A stretch of DNA of 64,000 nucleotides from JAUIAI01 sp045106815. Lineage in GTDB: Bacteria; Pseudomonadota; Gammaproteobacteria; Burkholderiales; Burkholderiaceae_E. Positions 41,819 to 50,163 of the stretch are shown piece by piece; position 1 is the stretch's first letter; the number at the start of each line of letters is the position of its first letter. Where the stretch lies: positions 62,001-126,000 of the forward strand of contig JBGCFG010000056.1 in assembly GCA_045106815.1 (NCBI GenBank), given 5' to 3'. The translations under genes and the position numbers were made by a program. The notes beneath the pieces are model-generated. The model had not been told where the DNA came from, made no database searches, and saw nothing but the letters and a program-made list of their open reading frames with translations.

Positions 41819-43204
41819 ATGGGAAATCTTTCTGCAGGCACGCCTGCAAACGGCCTGAAATTGACTAAAGCCACTGGCGCGGCACGCTTTTTGATCACTG
41901 GCGCATGCATTGCGGCGCTCGCTGCTTGCGGTGGTAACGACTCATCTTCGACCGCGAATGATGGCGCCAATGCAAACCCAGGTACCGAAGACTCAGATCA
42001 TGGTGGCGACGGTGAGTTTCACATTGACACGATGGGTCGGCTTGCCATTCACGAGAGCGGTGCAGCATCTGTTCGTGTGCTTGAACTCGATAACAAAGAG
42101 ATGATCGCCACAATTGCGACAGCCAACCCCGTCTCAGCACTGCATGCGAGCCCGGACCGACGCTACGCGGTTGCCGTTCAGCGCAATCAGGATCTTGTCG
42201 AGTTTATCGATGGCGGCATCTGGCAGGAAGACCACGGGGATCACCTGCACGACTATCGTGAGGATCCGGTGGCCATGAGCTACCGACTCGAAGGCGTGCG
42301 GCCTACACACTACGAGAGTCACGACGAATTGGCCGCCATCTTCAATGATGGTTTGGCAGACACCAACACCAACGCGACAGTGACGGTCATTAGCGATGTT
42401 GGCATAGCGACTGATCGTACTGAAGCCACCCTTGACTTGCCCATGCAAATGCACGGCACGGCGGAGCCTCGCGGCCGGTACTTGCTGACAACCTGGCGTG
42501 CACCAGACAACCGTGACACGCTGCCTGAGCAGGTTGAGCTATATGTATATGAAGAGTCTGGCTACCAACTGGTGACGCGGTTTGAAGAAACATGCCCACG
42601 CTTACACGGTAGCTTTGCGAATGAGTCGCATACAGCATTCGGTTGTGAAGATGGGGTCTTAGTTGTTTCCCAATCGGGTGATACGTTTACCGCCTCAAAG
42701 CTCGCAAACCCGGCGGGGCTGCCGGAGGACGTACGTATTGGCTCGGTCTACGGCCATCATGATAGCGTCAGCTTCATCGGCTTCGCGCGGCCAGGATACT
42801 TGTTCGAGATCGATCCGGTTGCCAATGAGATACATCCGATCACCTGGCCAGGCCAGCAAGTGGTCACGACAGCCTTCGCGAATGAGGGCAAGAGCTTTTT
42901 GGTCATGGATGAAGCTGGCACGGTACACATGCTTGATGCCACCGCTGGTTGGTCTGTCAGCGCCTCAGTCCCGGCAGCGAGCGGTATTCCTGAGGAAGGC
43001 AGCCAGCCATCGATTGAACCGCACGGACATGAGCCAGCCGCTTACGTGTCAGACCCACTCGGAAAGCGCATCGTCGTTCTAGACCTTGCTTCGGGTAGTG
43101 CATCGGACACCATTGCCGTCGAATTCGCGCCGGGTCAAGTTCGTTGGTTGGGCATAGCAGAGGACGAACACGACCACGATGGTGAGCACGACCATGACGA
43201 GTAA
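41819..43204 (+). CDS. AztD-like periplasmic zinc metallochaperone, lipoprotein
   Basis: From the ATG at 41819, with AAGGAG about 11 bases upstream, the protein has 461 residues. A signal peptide ends in a lipobox LAAC|GG (Cys37), followed by an Asn/Asp/Ser-rich linker with a short acidic-His stretch. The rest (about 60-450) is a repeat of beta-propeller blades (ALHASPDRRYAVAVQR, MHGTAEPRGRYLLTTW, FANEGKSFLVMDEAG, YVSDPLGKRIVVLDL). The C-terminus is HDHDGEHDHDE. These are features of AztD, a propeller that hands zinc to the AztC binding protein in Paracoccus. A zinc role fits the neighbours. The lipid anchor would tie it to a membrane. Confidence 0.8.
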   Translation: MGNLSAGTPANGLKLTKATGAARFLITGACIAALAACGGNDSSSTANDGANANPGTEDSDHGGDGEFHIDTMGRLAIHESGAASVRVLELDNKEMIATIATANPVSALHASPDRRYAVAVQRNQDLVEFIDGGIWQEDHGDHLHDYREDPVAMSYRLEGVRPTHYESHDELAAIFNDGLADTNTNATVTVISDVGIATDRTEATLDLPMQMHGTAEPRGRYLLTTWRAPDNRDTLPEQVELYVYEESGYQLVTRFEETCPRLHGSFANESHTAFGCEDGVLVVSQSGDTFTASKLANPAGLPEDVRIGSVYGHHDSVSFIGFARPGYLFEIDPVANEIHPITWPGQQVVTTAFANEGKSFLVMDEAGTVHMLDATAGWSVSASVPAASGIPEEGSQPSIEPHGHEPAAYVSDPLGKRIVVLDLASGSASDTIAVEFAPGQVRWLGIAEDEHDHDGEHDHDE

Positions 43205-44378
43205 GCAGTCTTATATTGGGCGTTCGTTCATCGCGATGGCCGTGATCGCCTTAACACCCATCACGGCCGAAGCTGATGGAACGGCGAGCGCCAACGGTCT
43301 GAATTTTGGGGCTGTCCTCGACGGTAGCTACTCAAGCGGTGGCCTTGCTCTTGAAGAAGAGCGCGGCAATGGCTTCGGCCTGGGTCATACAGAGTTCAGT
43401 GTGCGCGGCAACATTGATGATTGGCTGGCAGCGACTGTCACAGCTGCCGTGCATTCTCACGATGGTGAGTCCGAGATCGAACTTGAAGAAGCATTCGTCG
43501 AGACCACACAACTCGGCGGCGGCTTCTCGGTGCGAGCTGGGCGCATGCTCTCGCAGATTGGGCACTTGAATGGCCAGCATCTGCATGCTGATGACTTCAC
43601 CCTCAGGCCTCTCATCTATCGGGGGCTTCTCGGGTCGCACTATCTCGACGATGGTCTCCGCGCGAATTGGGTGTTGCCGACATCGTTCTACTCACGCCTT
43701 GGTATTGAGCTTTTCAGTGGCCGCGGGTATATCAGCGAAAGCACTAACGAACCATCGCTGGGCGTTTGGACACTGTCGGCAAAAGTCGGTGGTGACATCG
43801 GTCGTAGCAATAGCTGGCAGGCAGGTCTGTCAACCTTGAAGAACCGGCGCGACGCCGTTATCGAAGAGCACGACGAGATGCCCGATCTCGTTCTGGGTGA
43901 AGAAGACTCCCATGATGCGCATGACCACGGACATGATCACGCCCATGGCGCCCAGTTCACGGGTGGCACGGTCTGGATTGCCGACGCCGTGTGGAAGTGG
44001 GCGCCTAATGGCAATAACCGAAACCGCCAGCTCCGAGTTCATGGCGAAGTGGCGCGCGTCACCGATGTCACCAATGAAGTTGGCGATAGCGCAGAGCATG
44101 AAGGCTGGACTTTGGGTGTGGTCTACCGCTTTCATCCGCAATGGGAAGTCGGTGTTCAGTACGGCGACTTAACGGTCGCAGCGCCGCATGAAGATCACTT
44201 TGATCGCGGCAGAATTACTGAGACTAATCTGATGCTCGCCTGGAAACGCTCGCACTTCTCAACACTCCGTTTGAGCGTCACAAGCCAGCAAAACAAGGGC
44301 GGCTTCGACGAGGCTGGTGACGCGGTGATGTTGCAATATGTCGTTAGCCTGGGAGCACACGGTGCGCATTCGTTCTAG
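43194..44378 (+). CDS. Outer-membrane beta-barrel protein with His-rich loop
   Basis: The 394-residue product (start ATG 43194, overlapping the previous stop by 11 bases) has a signal peptide (FIAMAVIALTPITAEA) followed by a porin-like series of amphipathic strands (for example FGAVLDGSYSSGG, FSVRAGRMLSQIGHLNG, WTLGVVYRFHPQWEVGVQYGDL). A His/Asp loop, DSHDAHDHGHDHAHG, at about 238-252 is predicted to face outside or the pore mouth, and other His clusters occur at NGQHLHADDF. The C-terminus ends in Phe after HGAHS, as expected for barrel assembly. It has no TonB box or plug domain. It probably carries zinc across the outer membrane, by inference from its operon. Confidence 0.75.
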   Translation: MTSKQSYIGRSFIAMAVIALTPITAEADGTASANGLNFGAVLDGSYSSGGLALEEERGNGFGLGHTEFSVRGNIDDWLAATVTAAVHSHDGESEIELEEAFVETTQLGGGFSVRAGRMLSQIGHLNGQHLHADDFTLRPLIYRGLLGSHYLDDGLRANWVLPTSFYSRLGIELFSGRGYISESTNEPSLGVWTLSAKVGGDIGRSNSWQAGLSTLKNRRDAVIEEHDEMPDLVLGEEDSHDAHDHGHDHAHGAQFTGGTVWIADAVWKWAPNGNNRNRQLRVHGEVARVTDVTNEVGDSAEHEGWTLGVVYRFHPQWEVGVQYGDLTVAAPHEDHFDRGRITETNLMLAWKRSHFSTLRLSVTSQQNKGGFDEAGDAVMLQYVVSLGAHGAHSF

Positions 44379-45267
44379 CCATGCGCTGATTGGAGGCCTG
44401 CTCCTGACATTTGCAAGTCATGTGCCGGCCTTGCAGGTGTTTACCTGTGAGCCCGAATGGGCGGCTCTCGTGCGCACACTTGTGCCGTCGGCCTCAGTTG
44501 TTTCAGCCACCCATGCCGATCAGGACCCACACCACATCGAAGCGCGACCCAGCCTGATTGCGGCGCTGCGGCGGGCTGATCTGGCGGTTTGTACAGGGGC
44601 ATCGCTGGAAGTCGGCTGGCTGCCGATGTTGCAAACACGGGCGGGCAATTCGGTCGTAAGAGATGGTGCGCCCGGGATGTTTTATGCTGCCAATCATACT
44701 GATCTGCTTGACGCAGGCGGCTCGGCCGATCGAGCCCATGGCGATGTTCATCCAGAGGGCAATCCCCATGTCCACCTGGATCCGTATCGGGTCATTGACA
44801 TTGCGCGCGCCCTTGCGGCAACGCTGATCAAGATTGACCCGTCGATTGAAGCGGAGACTCAGGAGCGCCTGAAGGCATTCGAGGCTGACTGGGCTGGCCA
44901 TCGAGAGCGCTGGACTGAGGCTCGGACCCTGCTGAAAGGGCGTAGCATTGTCGTTCAGCATTCGGCATTCCGGTACCTGCTCGCATTTCTTGGGGTCGAG
45001 GCGGTCGCCGATCTGGAGCCACTACCCGGTTTACCACCGACTCTGTCGCACCTGCGCACAGTGCTCGACCAGGTCAGCGACAAATCACCAATTGCCATCA
45101 TCCAGACTCGCTACCAGTCTCCCCAGCCCGGTAACTGGCTCGCTGAAAGAACCGGTATGCCACTTCTTAGCCTGCCCTCTACAGTCACTGACGATAGCGA
45201 AAGCGATGAGTTACCCGAGTTGATCAACCGTCTTGTCGAACAGATAGTTGAAAACGCCAGTCGATGA
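44362..45267 (+). CDS. Zinc/manganese-type ABC transporter substrate-binding protein (module 1)
   Basis: From the GTG at 44362 the protein has 301 residues, with a signal peptide (ALIGGLLLTFASHVPA) and the cluster A-I fold. Likely metal ligands are His57/58 (DPHHIEARP), His136/138 (GNPHVHLDP), His200 (VVQHSAFRY) and a C-terminal Asp/Glu (in TVTDDSESDE). The usual His loop is short (ADRAHGDVHPEGN). It overlaps the barrel gene by 17 bases and the permease gene by four (ATGA), so the module is one operon. It resembles AztC/ZnuA in role: it captures zinc in the periplasm and delivers it to the permease. Confidence 0.88.
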   Translation: MRIRSSHALIGGLLLTFASHVPALQVFTCEPEWAALVRTLVPSASVVSATHADQDPHHIEARPSLIAALRRADLAVCTGASLEVGWLPMLQTRAGNSVVRDGAPGMFYAANHTDLLDAGGSADRAHGDVHPEGNPHVHLDPYRVIDIARALAATLIKIDPSIEAETQERLKAFEADWAGHRERWTEARTLLKGRSIVVQHSAFRYLLAFLGVEAVADLEPLPGLPPTLSHLRTVLDQVSDKSPIAIIQTRYQSPQPGNWLAERTGMPLLSLPSTVTDDSESDELPELINRLVEQIVENASR

Positions 45268-46013
45268 CTGATGTCTTATCGCTAATTGCGGTGCCACTGG
45301 CAGCCGGTGCACTGGCAACAATCAGCCATGCAGTATTGGGCCGGCAAGTGCTGGCACGTGGCATTGTATTTATCGACTTGGCGATCGCGCAGTTTGCGGC
45401 TCTCGGTCTGCTCGTTGGTGCTGTCTTCGGCCTGCACGGTTGGGAGCAAACAGTTCTTGGTATTGCGACGGCAATGTGCGGTGCTGGCCTCGTGGCTTTG
45501 CTTTGTCGAATCTATCCGACACGACGCGAAGCGGCCATTGGCATGCTCTATGTCAGCGGCGCCTCACTGGCTGTGATGATCGCTTCGATCGATCCGCACG
45601 GGATGCAACGGGTGGCTCAGTTATTGGCTGGTGACCCGCTTTGGGTGACAGGCGAGGCACTTTGGCCCTTGCTCGTCGCTACGACGCCGTTCTTATGGGT
45701 GATGCTGAGCCGGCCAAGCTGGCTGGAAGATGGCCGATTCTTCTACCCTGTGTTCGCCCTGATGATCAGCCTGTCGCTACCACTGCTCGGCCTGTATCTC
45801 GTTTTTGCGACCTTGATTATTCCAGCCCTGTTAATCGACTGGATTCGTTCGCGTCATGCGCTCTTGATCGCGATGGGCTTCGGGTCGTTGGGGTATGCGG
45901 CTGGCCTGACCGCTTCGATGGTTCTCGACTTGCCGAGTGGCCCATCAATCGTTGTGGCTATGGTCGTGATCGCGATGGCGTTTGCCCTCACGACCCGCTT
46001 AACTAAGGCTTAA
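45264..46013 (+). CDS. Metal ABC transporter permease (module 1)
   Basis: The 249-residue protein is almost entirely hydrophobic with about eight membrane helices and matches the ABC-3 (ZnuB/MntB) family: the VLGRQVLARGIVFIDLAIAQFAALG segment near the N-terminus and YLVFATLIIPALLI towards the C-terminus. It should form the inner-membrane channel for zinc with the binding protein encoded upstream. No ATPase gene is in this operon; the only candidate ATPase in the window is ZnuC at 48177-49016. Confidence 0.9.
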   Translation: MTDVLSLIAVPLAAGALATISHAVLGRQVLARGIVFIDLAIAQFAALGLLVGAVFGLHGWEQTVLGIATAMCGAGLVALLCRIYPTRREAAIGMLYVSGASLAVMIASIDPHGMQRVAQLLAGDPLWVTGEALWPLLVATTPFLWVMLSRPSWLEDGRFFYPVFALMISLSLPLLGLYLVFATLIIPALLIDWIRSRHALLIAMGFGSLGYAAGLTASMVLDLPSGPSIVVAMVVIAMAFALTTRLTKA

Positions 46014-46049
46014 ACCCATACCGGGACTATCGTTTCATTTTCGCTCCAA

Positions 46050-46078
46050 TTGAAAATGCAACCATGTTGCACTATTAT
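46050..46078 (+). promoter_or_regulatory. Promoter of zrgA with operator filling the spacer
   Basis: TTGAAA (46050-46055) and TATTAT (46073-46078) are separated by exactly 17 bases. Those 17 bases (46056-46072) are the palindrome ATGCAAC-CAT-GTTGCAC, so a bound repressor would cover the whole spacer. Confidence 0.8.
46057..46071. promoter_or_regulatory. Palindromic operator candidate at zrgA
   Basis: TGCAAC-CAT-GTTGCA is a perfect 6-bp dyad around a 3-base centre. It shares the GCAAC-N3-GTTGC core with the two sites at 41685-41697 and 41725-41737 and differs from the Zur-type box at znuA. Confidence 0.75.
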
Positions 46079-46123
46079 CTACAGCCCGCGCGGCGCCCCC
46101 ACCATAACGATTGGATAACACGA

Positions 46124-46840
46124 ATGAATAGCGTAATCCGTAAAGCAATCCCAGTAATGGGTTTTGCAGTGCTTGCTCTGACAACCCTACCCGCCGTCGC
46201 GGGCGACGACCACGCTCACGATAATAAGCCTGAGTCGATGGAGCAAAGTTCTCATGTACACGGCGTAGCCGCTTTGAATATCGCACTCGATGGCAGCGAG
46301 CTACATATCGAAATGGACAGTCCGGCGGCGAATATCGTTGGCTTTGAACATGCTCCAAAGTCTGATGCAGACCATGCGGCCCTTGACAAGGCTGTTGTAC
46401 TGCTCAAGGGTGGCGGTCAGCTATTCGAGTTTGGCAGTGAGGTGGGGTGCGAGCTTGAGCTTGCGCAGGTGAATTCGTCGCTGTTGGACGAATCGCACGA
46501 GCATGATGCTGACCACGCGAAAAAAGACGACCACAAACACGGCGACAAACACGGCGACAAACACAGCCACAAAGAAGAGCACAAACACACCGAAAAACAT
46601 GCTCACGGCAACAAGAAGAAGCACGCCGACCATGATCACGACCACGCCAAGGCTGATACGCATTCGGATATTCGTGCGCTCTACCATTTTGAGTGCAAAG
46701 ACCCCGGCAAGTTGCAACAACTCACCGTCAAGCTTTTTGAAAAGCTGCCGCGAATGGAAAAATTAAACGTTCAGTATGTTGTCGGCAGCAAGCAAGGCGC
46801 AGCGCAACTCTCTGCATCAAAGACAGTCGTTGAATTTTGA
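46124..46840 (+). CDS. zrgA: ZrgA-family (DUF2796) zinc uptake protein
   Basis: From the ATG at 46124 the protein has 238 residues: signal peptide (VMGFAVLALTTLPAVAG), a conserved HVHGVAALNIALDGSELHIEMDSPAANIVGFEHAP segment (about 44-78) typical of DUF2796, and a very His-rich linker (about 124-180) with many HD, HK and HDHDH clusters. A final domain (about 183-238) has YHFECKDP with a Cys. ZrgA is a periplasmic zinc-uptake accessory protein in Vibrio. The linker is encoded partly by tandem 12-base units. It converges on zur. Confidence 0.9.
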   Translation: MNSVIRKAIPVMGFAVLALTTLPAVAGDDHAHDNKPESMEQSSHVHGVAALNIALDGSELHIEMDSPAANIVGFEHAPKSDADHAALDKAVVLLKGGGQLFEFGSEVGCELELAQVNSSLLDESHEHDADHAKKDDHKHGDKHGDKHSHKEEHKHTEKHAHGNKKKHADHDHDHAKADTHSDIRALYHFECKDPGKLQQLTVKLFEKLPRMEKLNVQYVVGSKQGAAQLSASKTVVEF

Positions 46841-46854
46841 TGCGTTGTTGAGGC

Positions 46855-46890
46855 CTCGGTAGCGTTTTGCATGGCTGCCGAGCAATCTTT
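46855..46890. terminator. Weak hairpin between zrgA and zur
   Basis: A 9-bp stem with one G-T pair (CTCGGTAGC 46855-46863, GCTGCCGAG 46874-46882) is followed by CAATCTTT. The poor T-run makes termination uncertain. Confidence 0.4.
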
Positions 46891-46928
46891 GTGACTGACA
46901 CGCCCTACCCGACTGTGCCGTCAGGCAG

Positions 46929-47336
46929 TCACGATGCTCGGCAACGACTGCAAATACCGAGCAGTTCTACCGTCGATTTGTTCAGTGCGAAATGCACATC
47001 CTGTGCCAGAAGCTTTATCCGCTTGGATAGGGCGTTATCGGGAATTTCGCTGACACTGCTGCAGTTCCGACAGATCATGAAGACAACGGCTTTGTGATCT
47101 TCGCAATCTGAATGACGACAGGCAACGAAAGCGTTCAGGCTTTCCAGGCGGTGCACCAAACCCGATTCAATCAGCTTGTCGAGCGCGCGGTAGACCTGAG
47201 GCGGCGCCCGAAACCCATGGTCACGTAACTGATCGAGAATCGTGTAGGCACTCAAAGGCCCGTCTGCCTGTGTCAGCGCACCCATCACGAGCGCCTGGTT
47301 CTTGGTGAGATCGGCGGCGGCTGGGTGCGCAGTCAT
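46929..47336 (-). CDS. zur: Zinc uptake regulator, Fur family
   Basis: The 135-residue protein has a Fur winged helix with APPQVYRALDKLIESGLVHRLES (about 44-66) and a metal domain: HSDCEDH (Cys78), CRNC (89-92) and C-terminal CSRC (129-132), giving the structural zinc site and the sensing Cys/His of Zur. It is the third gene of a znuC-znuB-zur operon (ATGA overlap with znuB). It should repress this operon and znuA when zinc is plentiful, through the box at 49058-49074. Confidence 0.92.
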   Translation of the reverse strand: MTAHPAAADLTKNQALVMGALTQADGPLSAYTILDQLRDHGFRAPPQVYRALDKLIESGLVHRLESLNAFVACRHSDCEDHKAVVFMICRNCSSVSEIPDNALSKRIKLLAQDVHFALNKSTVELLGICSRCRAS

Positions 47337-48184
47337 GGCTTATCTCCTTCGATGAGCTCTGTTGCTGCATCGCGGGGCAGGGTCGATTTAGATTTGACGC
47401 CCCGAATGGAGGGCAAGATCGAAAGAGTGAACAGAGCGAGCGCGGCAACGACGATACTAGGTCCGGCCGGCGTATCCCATTGAAGCGATCCCAACAGACC
47501 GCCAATCACCGCAACGGCACCCACGCCAGCGGCCAGTAGAGCCATCACTTCTGGGCCAGTAGCAAACCGTCGCGCCGCTGCGGCCGGAATAATGAGCATG
47601 GCCGTGATCAGCAAGACACCAACGATTTTCATGGCGATGGCAATGACGGCTGCCATCAGCAACATAAAAATGATGTTCGCACGTCCCGGGTTCATGCCCT
47701 CGGCCTCAGCGAGTTCCTGATTGACCGTGGCGGCAAAAAGCGGACGCCAAATTGCCGCAAGAATGGCCAGGACAGTGGCACCGCCGAGCCAGATCACGAT
47801 GACGTCTGTCTTTGATACCGCGAGAATGTCGCCAAAGAGCAAGCCCATCAGGTCGATACGTACCCAGGTCATGAAAGCAAGCACGATCAGGCCGAGCGCC
47901 AATGCTGAGTGGGCCAAAAGACCCAACAGCGCATCAGCCGACAGTGTCGCCCGCTTCTGTAACAGCAAGAGCGCGATCGAAACGCAGGCCGACACAACGA
48001 ACACGGCGAGCGTAATGTTGATCTCAAACAGAAAGGCAATCGCAACGCCCAAGAGTGCCGCATGTGACAGGGTATCGCCGAAGTAGGCGAGTCGCCGCCA
48101 AACAATGAAACAACCCAGCGGCCCGGCAACCAGCGCTACGCCCAGGCCTGCGAACAGCGCGCGCGCGAAAAAATCGTCAAGCAT
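47333..48184 (-). CDS. znuB: Zinc ABC transporter permease ZnuB
   Basis: From the ATG at 48184 (overlapping the znuC stop by eight bases) the protein has 283 residues with about eight to nine membrane helices; a longer frame to 48316 lies inside znuC and looks non-coding. Motifs typical of ZnuB are ARALFAGLGVALVAGPLGCFIVWRRLAYFGDTLSHAALLGVA and VGVLLITAMLIIPAAAARRFA. It forms the inner-membrane channel with ZnuC and ZnuA. Confidence 0.93.
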   Translation of the reverse strand: MLDDFFARALFAGLGVALVAGPLGCFIVWRRLAYFGDTLSHAALLGVAIAFLFEINITLAVFVVSACVSIALLLLQKRATLSADALLGLLAHSALALGLIVLAFMTWVRIDLMGLLFGDILAVSKTDVIVIWLGGATVLAILAAIWRPLFAATVNQELAEAEGMNPGRANIIFMLLMAAVIAIAMKIVGVLLITAMLIIPAAAARRFATGPEVMALLAAGVGAVAVIGGLLGSLQWDTPAGPSIVVAALALFTLSILPSIRGVKSKSTLPRDAATELIEGDKP

Positions 48185-49016
48185 TACCCTTCTCACTGTC
48201 ATGCACGAGGTGATGATCATGATGACCATCATTAGGGTGGCAGTAGTCACTGATCGAACCATCAGCATGACGCACTCTGCCATCAGGCAGGTGCGTATGG
48301 TCGTGTTGATGTTCATAGACCGCTAGTGTCGAGGCAGCGCGGCCTCCAAATAAGGCTTTGTACTCCGCACTAGAAGCAACCGCGCTCGGCGTACCTGAAC
48401 AACAAACGTGTCCGTTCATGCAGATGACGCGGTCGGTTGCGGCCATCACAACATGAAGATCATGCGAGATGAGCAAAATGCCGCACTGCATACGATCGCG
48501 AATTTGTTTGATGAGATCGTAGAGCGCTATCTCGCCAGCAAAGTCGACACCCTGAACGGGTTCGTCGAGCACTAGCAGGTCAGGCTCACGAGCAATTGCG
48601 CGCGCCAGCAAGACCCGTTGAAGCTCACCACCAGATAACGTACGCACCTCAGCGTGCTCAAGATGACTCACACTGGTCGCCGCCATTGATTGTGAGATCA
48701 GCTTGGCGCTCGCGCCACCGGTTAGCCTCATAAAGCGCTCAACAGTCAGGGGCAGCGTCCAGTCGACCGAAAACTTTTGCGGGACGTAGGCAATCTTGAG
48801 CGCCGAGCGGCGATGTACTTCGCCCTCATCAGGTTCAAGCAGGCCCAATGCGACTTTGGCGGTCGTCGATTTGCCCGATCCATTCGGGCCGATGAGGGTG
48901 ACAATTTCACCGTCGTCAATCGCGAAGGAAACACCGCGTACCAACCAGCGGTCAGACCGATTAACGCCTACCGCGTCCAGAGCGACGAGAGGCCTGGTCT
49001 TGTTGGACATAGTCAT
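48177..49016 (-). CDS. znuC: Zinc ABC transporter ATPase ZnuC with long His-rich tail
   Basis: The 279-residue ATPase has Walker A (LIGPNGSGKSTT, about 42-53), the ABC signature LSGGELQRVLLARAIA, Walker B (DLLVLDEPVQGVD) and the H-loop LLISHDLHVV. After about residue 225 comes a tail with many His residues (YEHQHDHTHL, then HADGS, CHPNDGHHDHHLVHD). The tail is His-rich like the C-termini of some ZnuC proteins and could sense cytosolic zinc. It is the only metal-transport ATPase in the window, so it may also power the module 1 permease. Confidence 0.94.
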   Translation of the reverse strand: MTMSNKTRPLVALDAVGVNRSDRWLVRGVSFAIDDGEIVTLIGPNGSGKSTTAKVALGLLEPDEGEVHRRSALKIAYVPQKFSVDWTLPLTVERFMRLTGGASAKLISQSMAATSVSHLEHAEVRTLSGGELQRVLLARAIAREPDLLVLDEPVQGVDFAGEIALYDLIKQIRDRMQCGILLISHDLHVVMAATDRVICMNGHVCCSGTPSAVASSAEYKALFGGRAASTLAVYEHQHDHTHLPDGRVRHADGSISDYCHPNDGHHDHHLVHDSEKGNA

Positions 49017-49057
49017 TGAAATCAGTTGATGAGTGCAATTTGTTGCGGCAAGTATAC

Positions 49058-49074
49058 ATGTTATATCATTACAT
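49058..49074. promoter_or_regulatory. Zur box between znuC and znuA
   Basis: ATGTTATATCATTACAT resembles the enterobacterial Zur palindrome (ATGTTATA-N-TATAACAT) with two mismatches in the right arm. It lies 41 bases from each divergent start. On the minus strand it is immediately before a TATACT -10 (49051-49056), consistent with repression of znuC. Confidence 0.75.
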
Positions 49075-49114
49075 TCTTACCGAGTCATACCGATAGATTG
49101 TTCTGGAGTTTGTT

Positions 49115-50122
49115 GTGCCCCTTACCCAATCGACTGTTTTCAAGTCCACCGTTATCTCTTTATTGCTGTTTTGTGTATCAGTGTTGCCAGCGCGCGCTGA
49201 AATTAAAGTTGTCACATCGATCAAACCCGTCCATTCGTTGGTATCAGCCGTCATGCAAGGGGTTGGCACGCCAGGCATCATTGTTGATGGCGCAGGTTCA
49301 CCCCATACCTATGCACTCAAGCCCTCGCAGGCACGGATGCTTCAATCGGCCGACGTTTTTTTCTGGGTTGGGCCAGACCTTGAGCCGTTCTTGCAAAAGA
49401 CGCTCCAAACGGTTGCTGCTAATGCCAAGTCAGTCGAACTGCTCGACACCCAGGATCTCGCCAAGCTCAGATTTCGAGAGGGGGGCGCATTTGAAGCGCA
49501 TGATGATCATGATGAACATCATGGCCATGACCACGGCCACGATCATGACCACGACAAACACAAGAAAGCCGCACACAAGGATGAAGCCGACCATGGCGAG
49601 TTTGATCCCCATATTTGGCTTGATCCAGGTAATGCCAAGGCACTCGTAAAGAAGATTGAATCAGTCCTGGCCTCCGCCGACCCAACCAACGCCGCGACCT
49701 ACAGAAAGAACGCTCAGGCGACCGAGACGAAACTGGATGCGCTAATCACAGAGACTGAATCATTGCTGAAACCGCTTGTTGGTAAGCAGTTTGTGGTCTT
49801 TCATGACGCCTACCATTATTTCGAAAACCGCTTCGGCGTTAAGGCAGGCGGCTCCATAACGGTGTCGCCAGAAGTGATGCCTGGCGCCGAGCGCGTGAAT
49901 GAAATACGAGCCAAGGTAAAGGCCTTGGGTGCTACCTGCGTCTTTGCAGAGCCGCAGTTCGAGCCAAAGCTTATAGCGACTGTCCTGGAAGGCACCTCGG
50001 CAAAAGCTGGCGTTATCGACCCCCTTGGCACAGAACTTGAAAACGGCACGGATCTTTACTTCAAACTGATCCGGAATATGGGTAACTCAATCAAGACTTG
50101 TTTGGCCGAGGCAAGCTCATAG
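49115..50122 (+). CDS. znuA: Zinc ABC transporter substrate-binding protein ZnuA
   Basis: The 335-residue protein starts with GTG at 49115, six bases after TGGAG. It has a signal peptide (ISLLLFCVSVLPARA) and metal ligands His64 (GAGSPHTYALKP), His166 (FDPHIWLDP), a His in FHDAYHYFENRFG and a C-terminal Asp. A long His/Asp loop (about 129-160, HDDHDEHHGHDHGHDHDHD...) is typical of zinc-specific proteins. It is divergent from znuCB-zur across the Zur box. Confidence 0.95.
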   Translation: MPLTQSTVFKSTVISLLLFCVSVLPARAEIKVVTSIKPVHSLVSAVMQGVGTPGIIVDGAGSPHTYALKPSQARMLQSADVFFWVGPDLEPFLQKTLQTVAANAKSVELLDTQDLAKLRFREGGAFEAHDDHDEHHGHDHGHDHDHDKHKKAAHKDEADHGEFDPHIWLDPGNAKALVKKIESVLASADPTNAATYRKNAQATETKLDALITETESLLKPLVGKQFVVFHDAYHYFENRFGVKAGGSITVSPEVMPGAERVNEIRAKVKALGATCVFAEPQFEPKLIATVLEGTSAKAGVIDPLGTELENGTDLYFKLIRNMGNSIKTCLAEASS

Positions 50123-50163
50123 ATACTCTCGACGCCAGTCAGTTTCAGCGACGACCGGCGCGC

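Noticed and set aside
46503..46640. Tandem repeat in zrgA as an independent repeat element
   Set aside because: It is simply the coding of repeated His-Gly-Asp-Lys units in the His-rich linker.
49035..49046. GCAATTTGTTGC near the znuC start, as another GCAAC-type operator
   Set aside because: The arms are only four bases and the spacing is one base shorter than the other sites.
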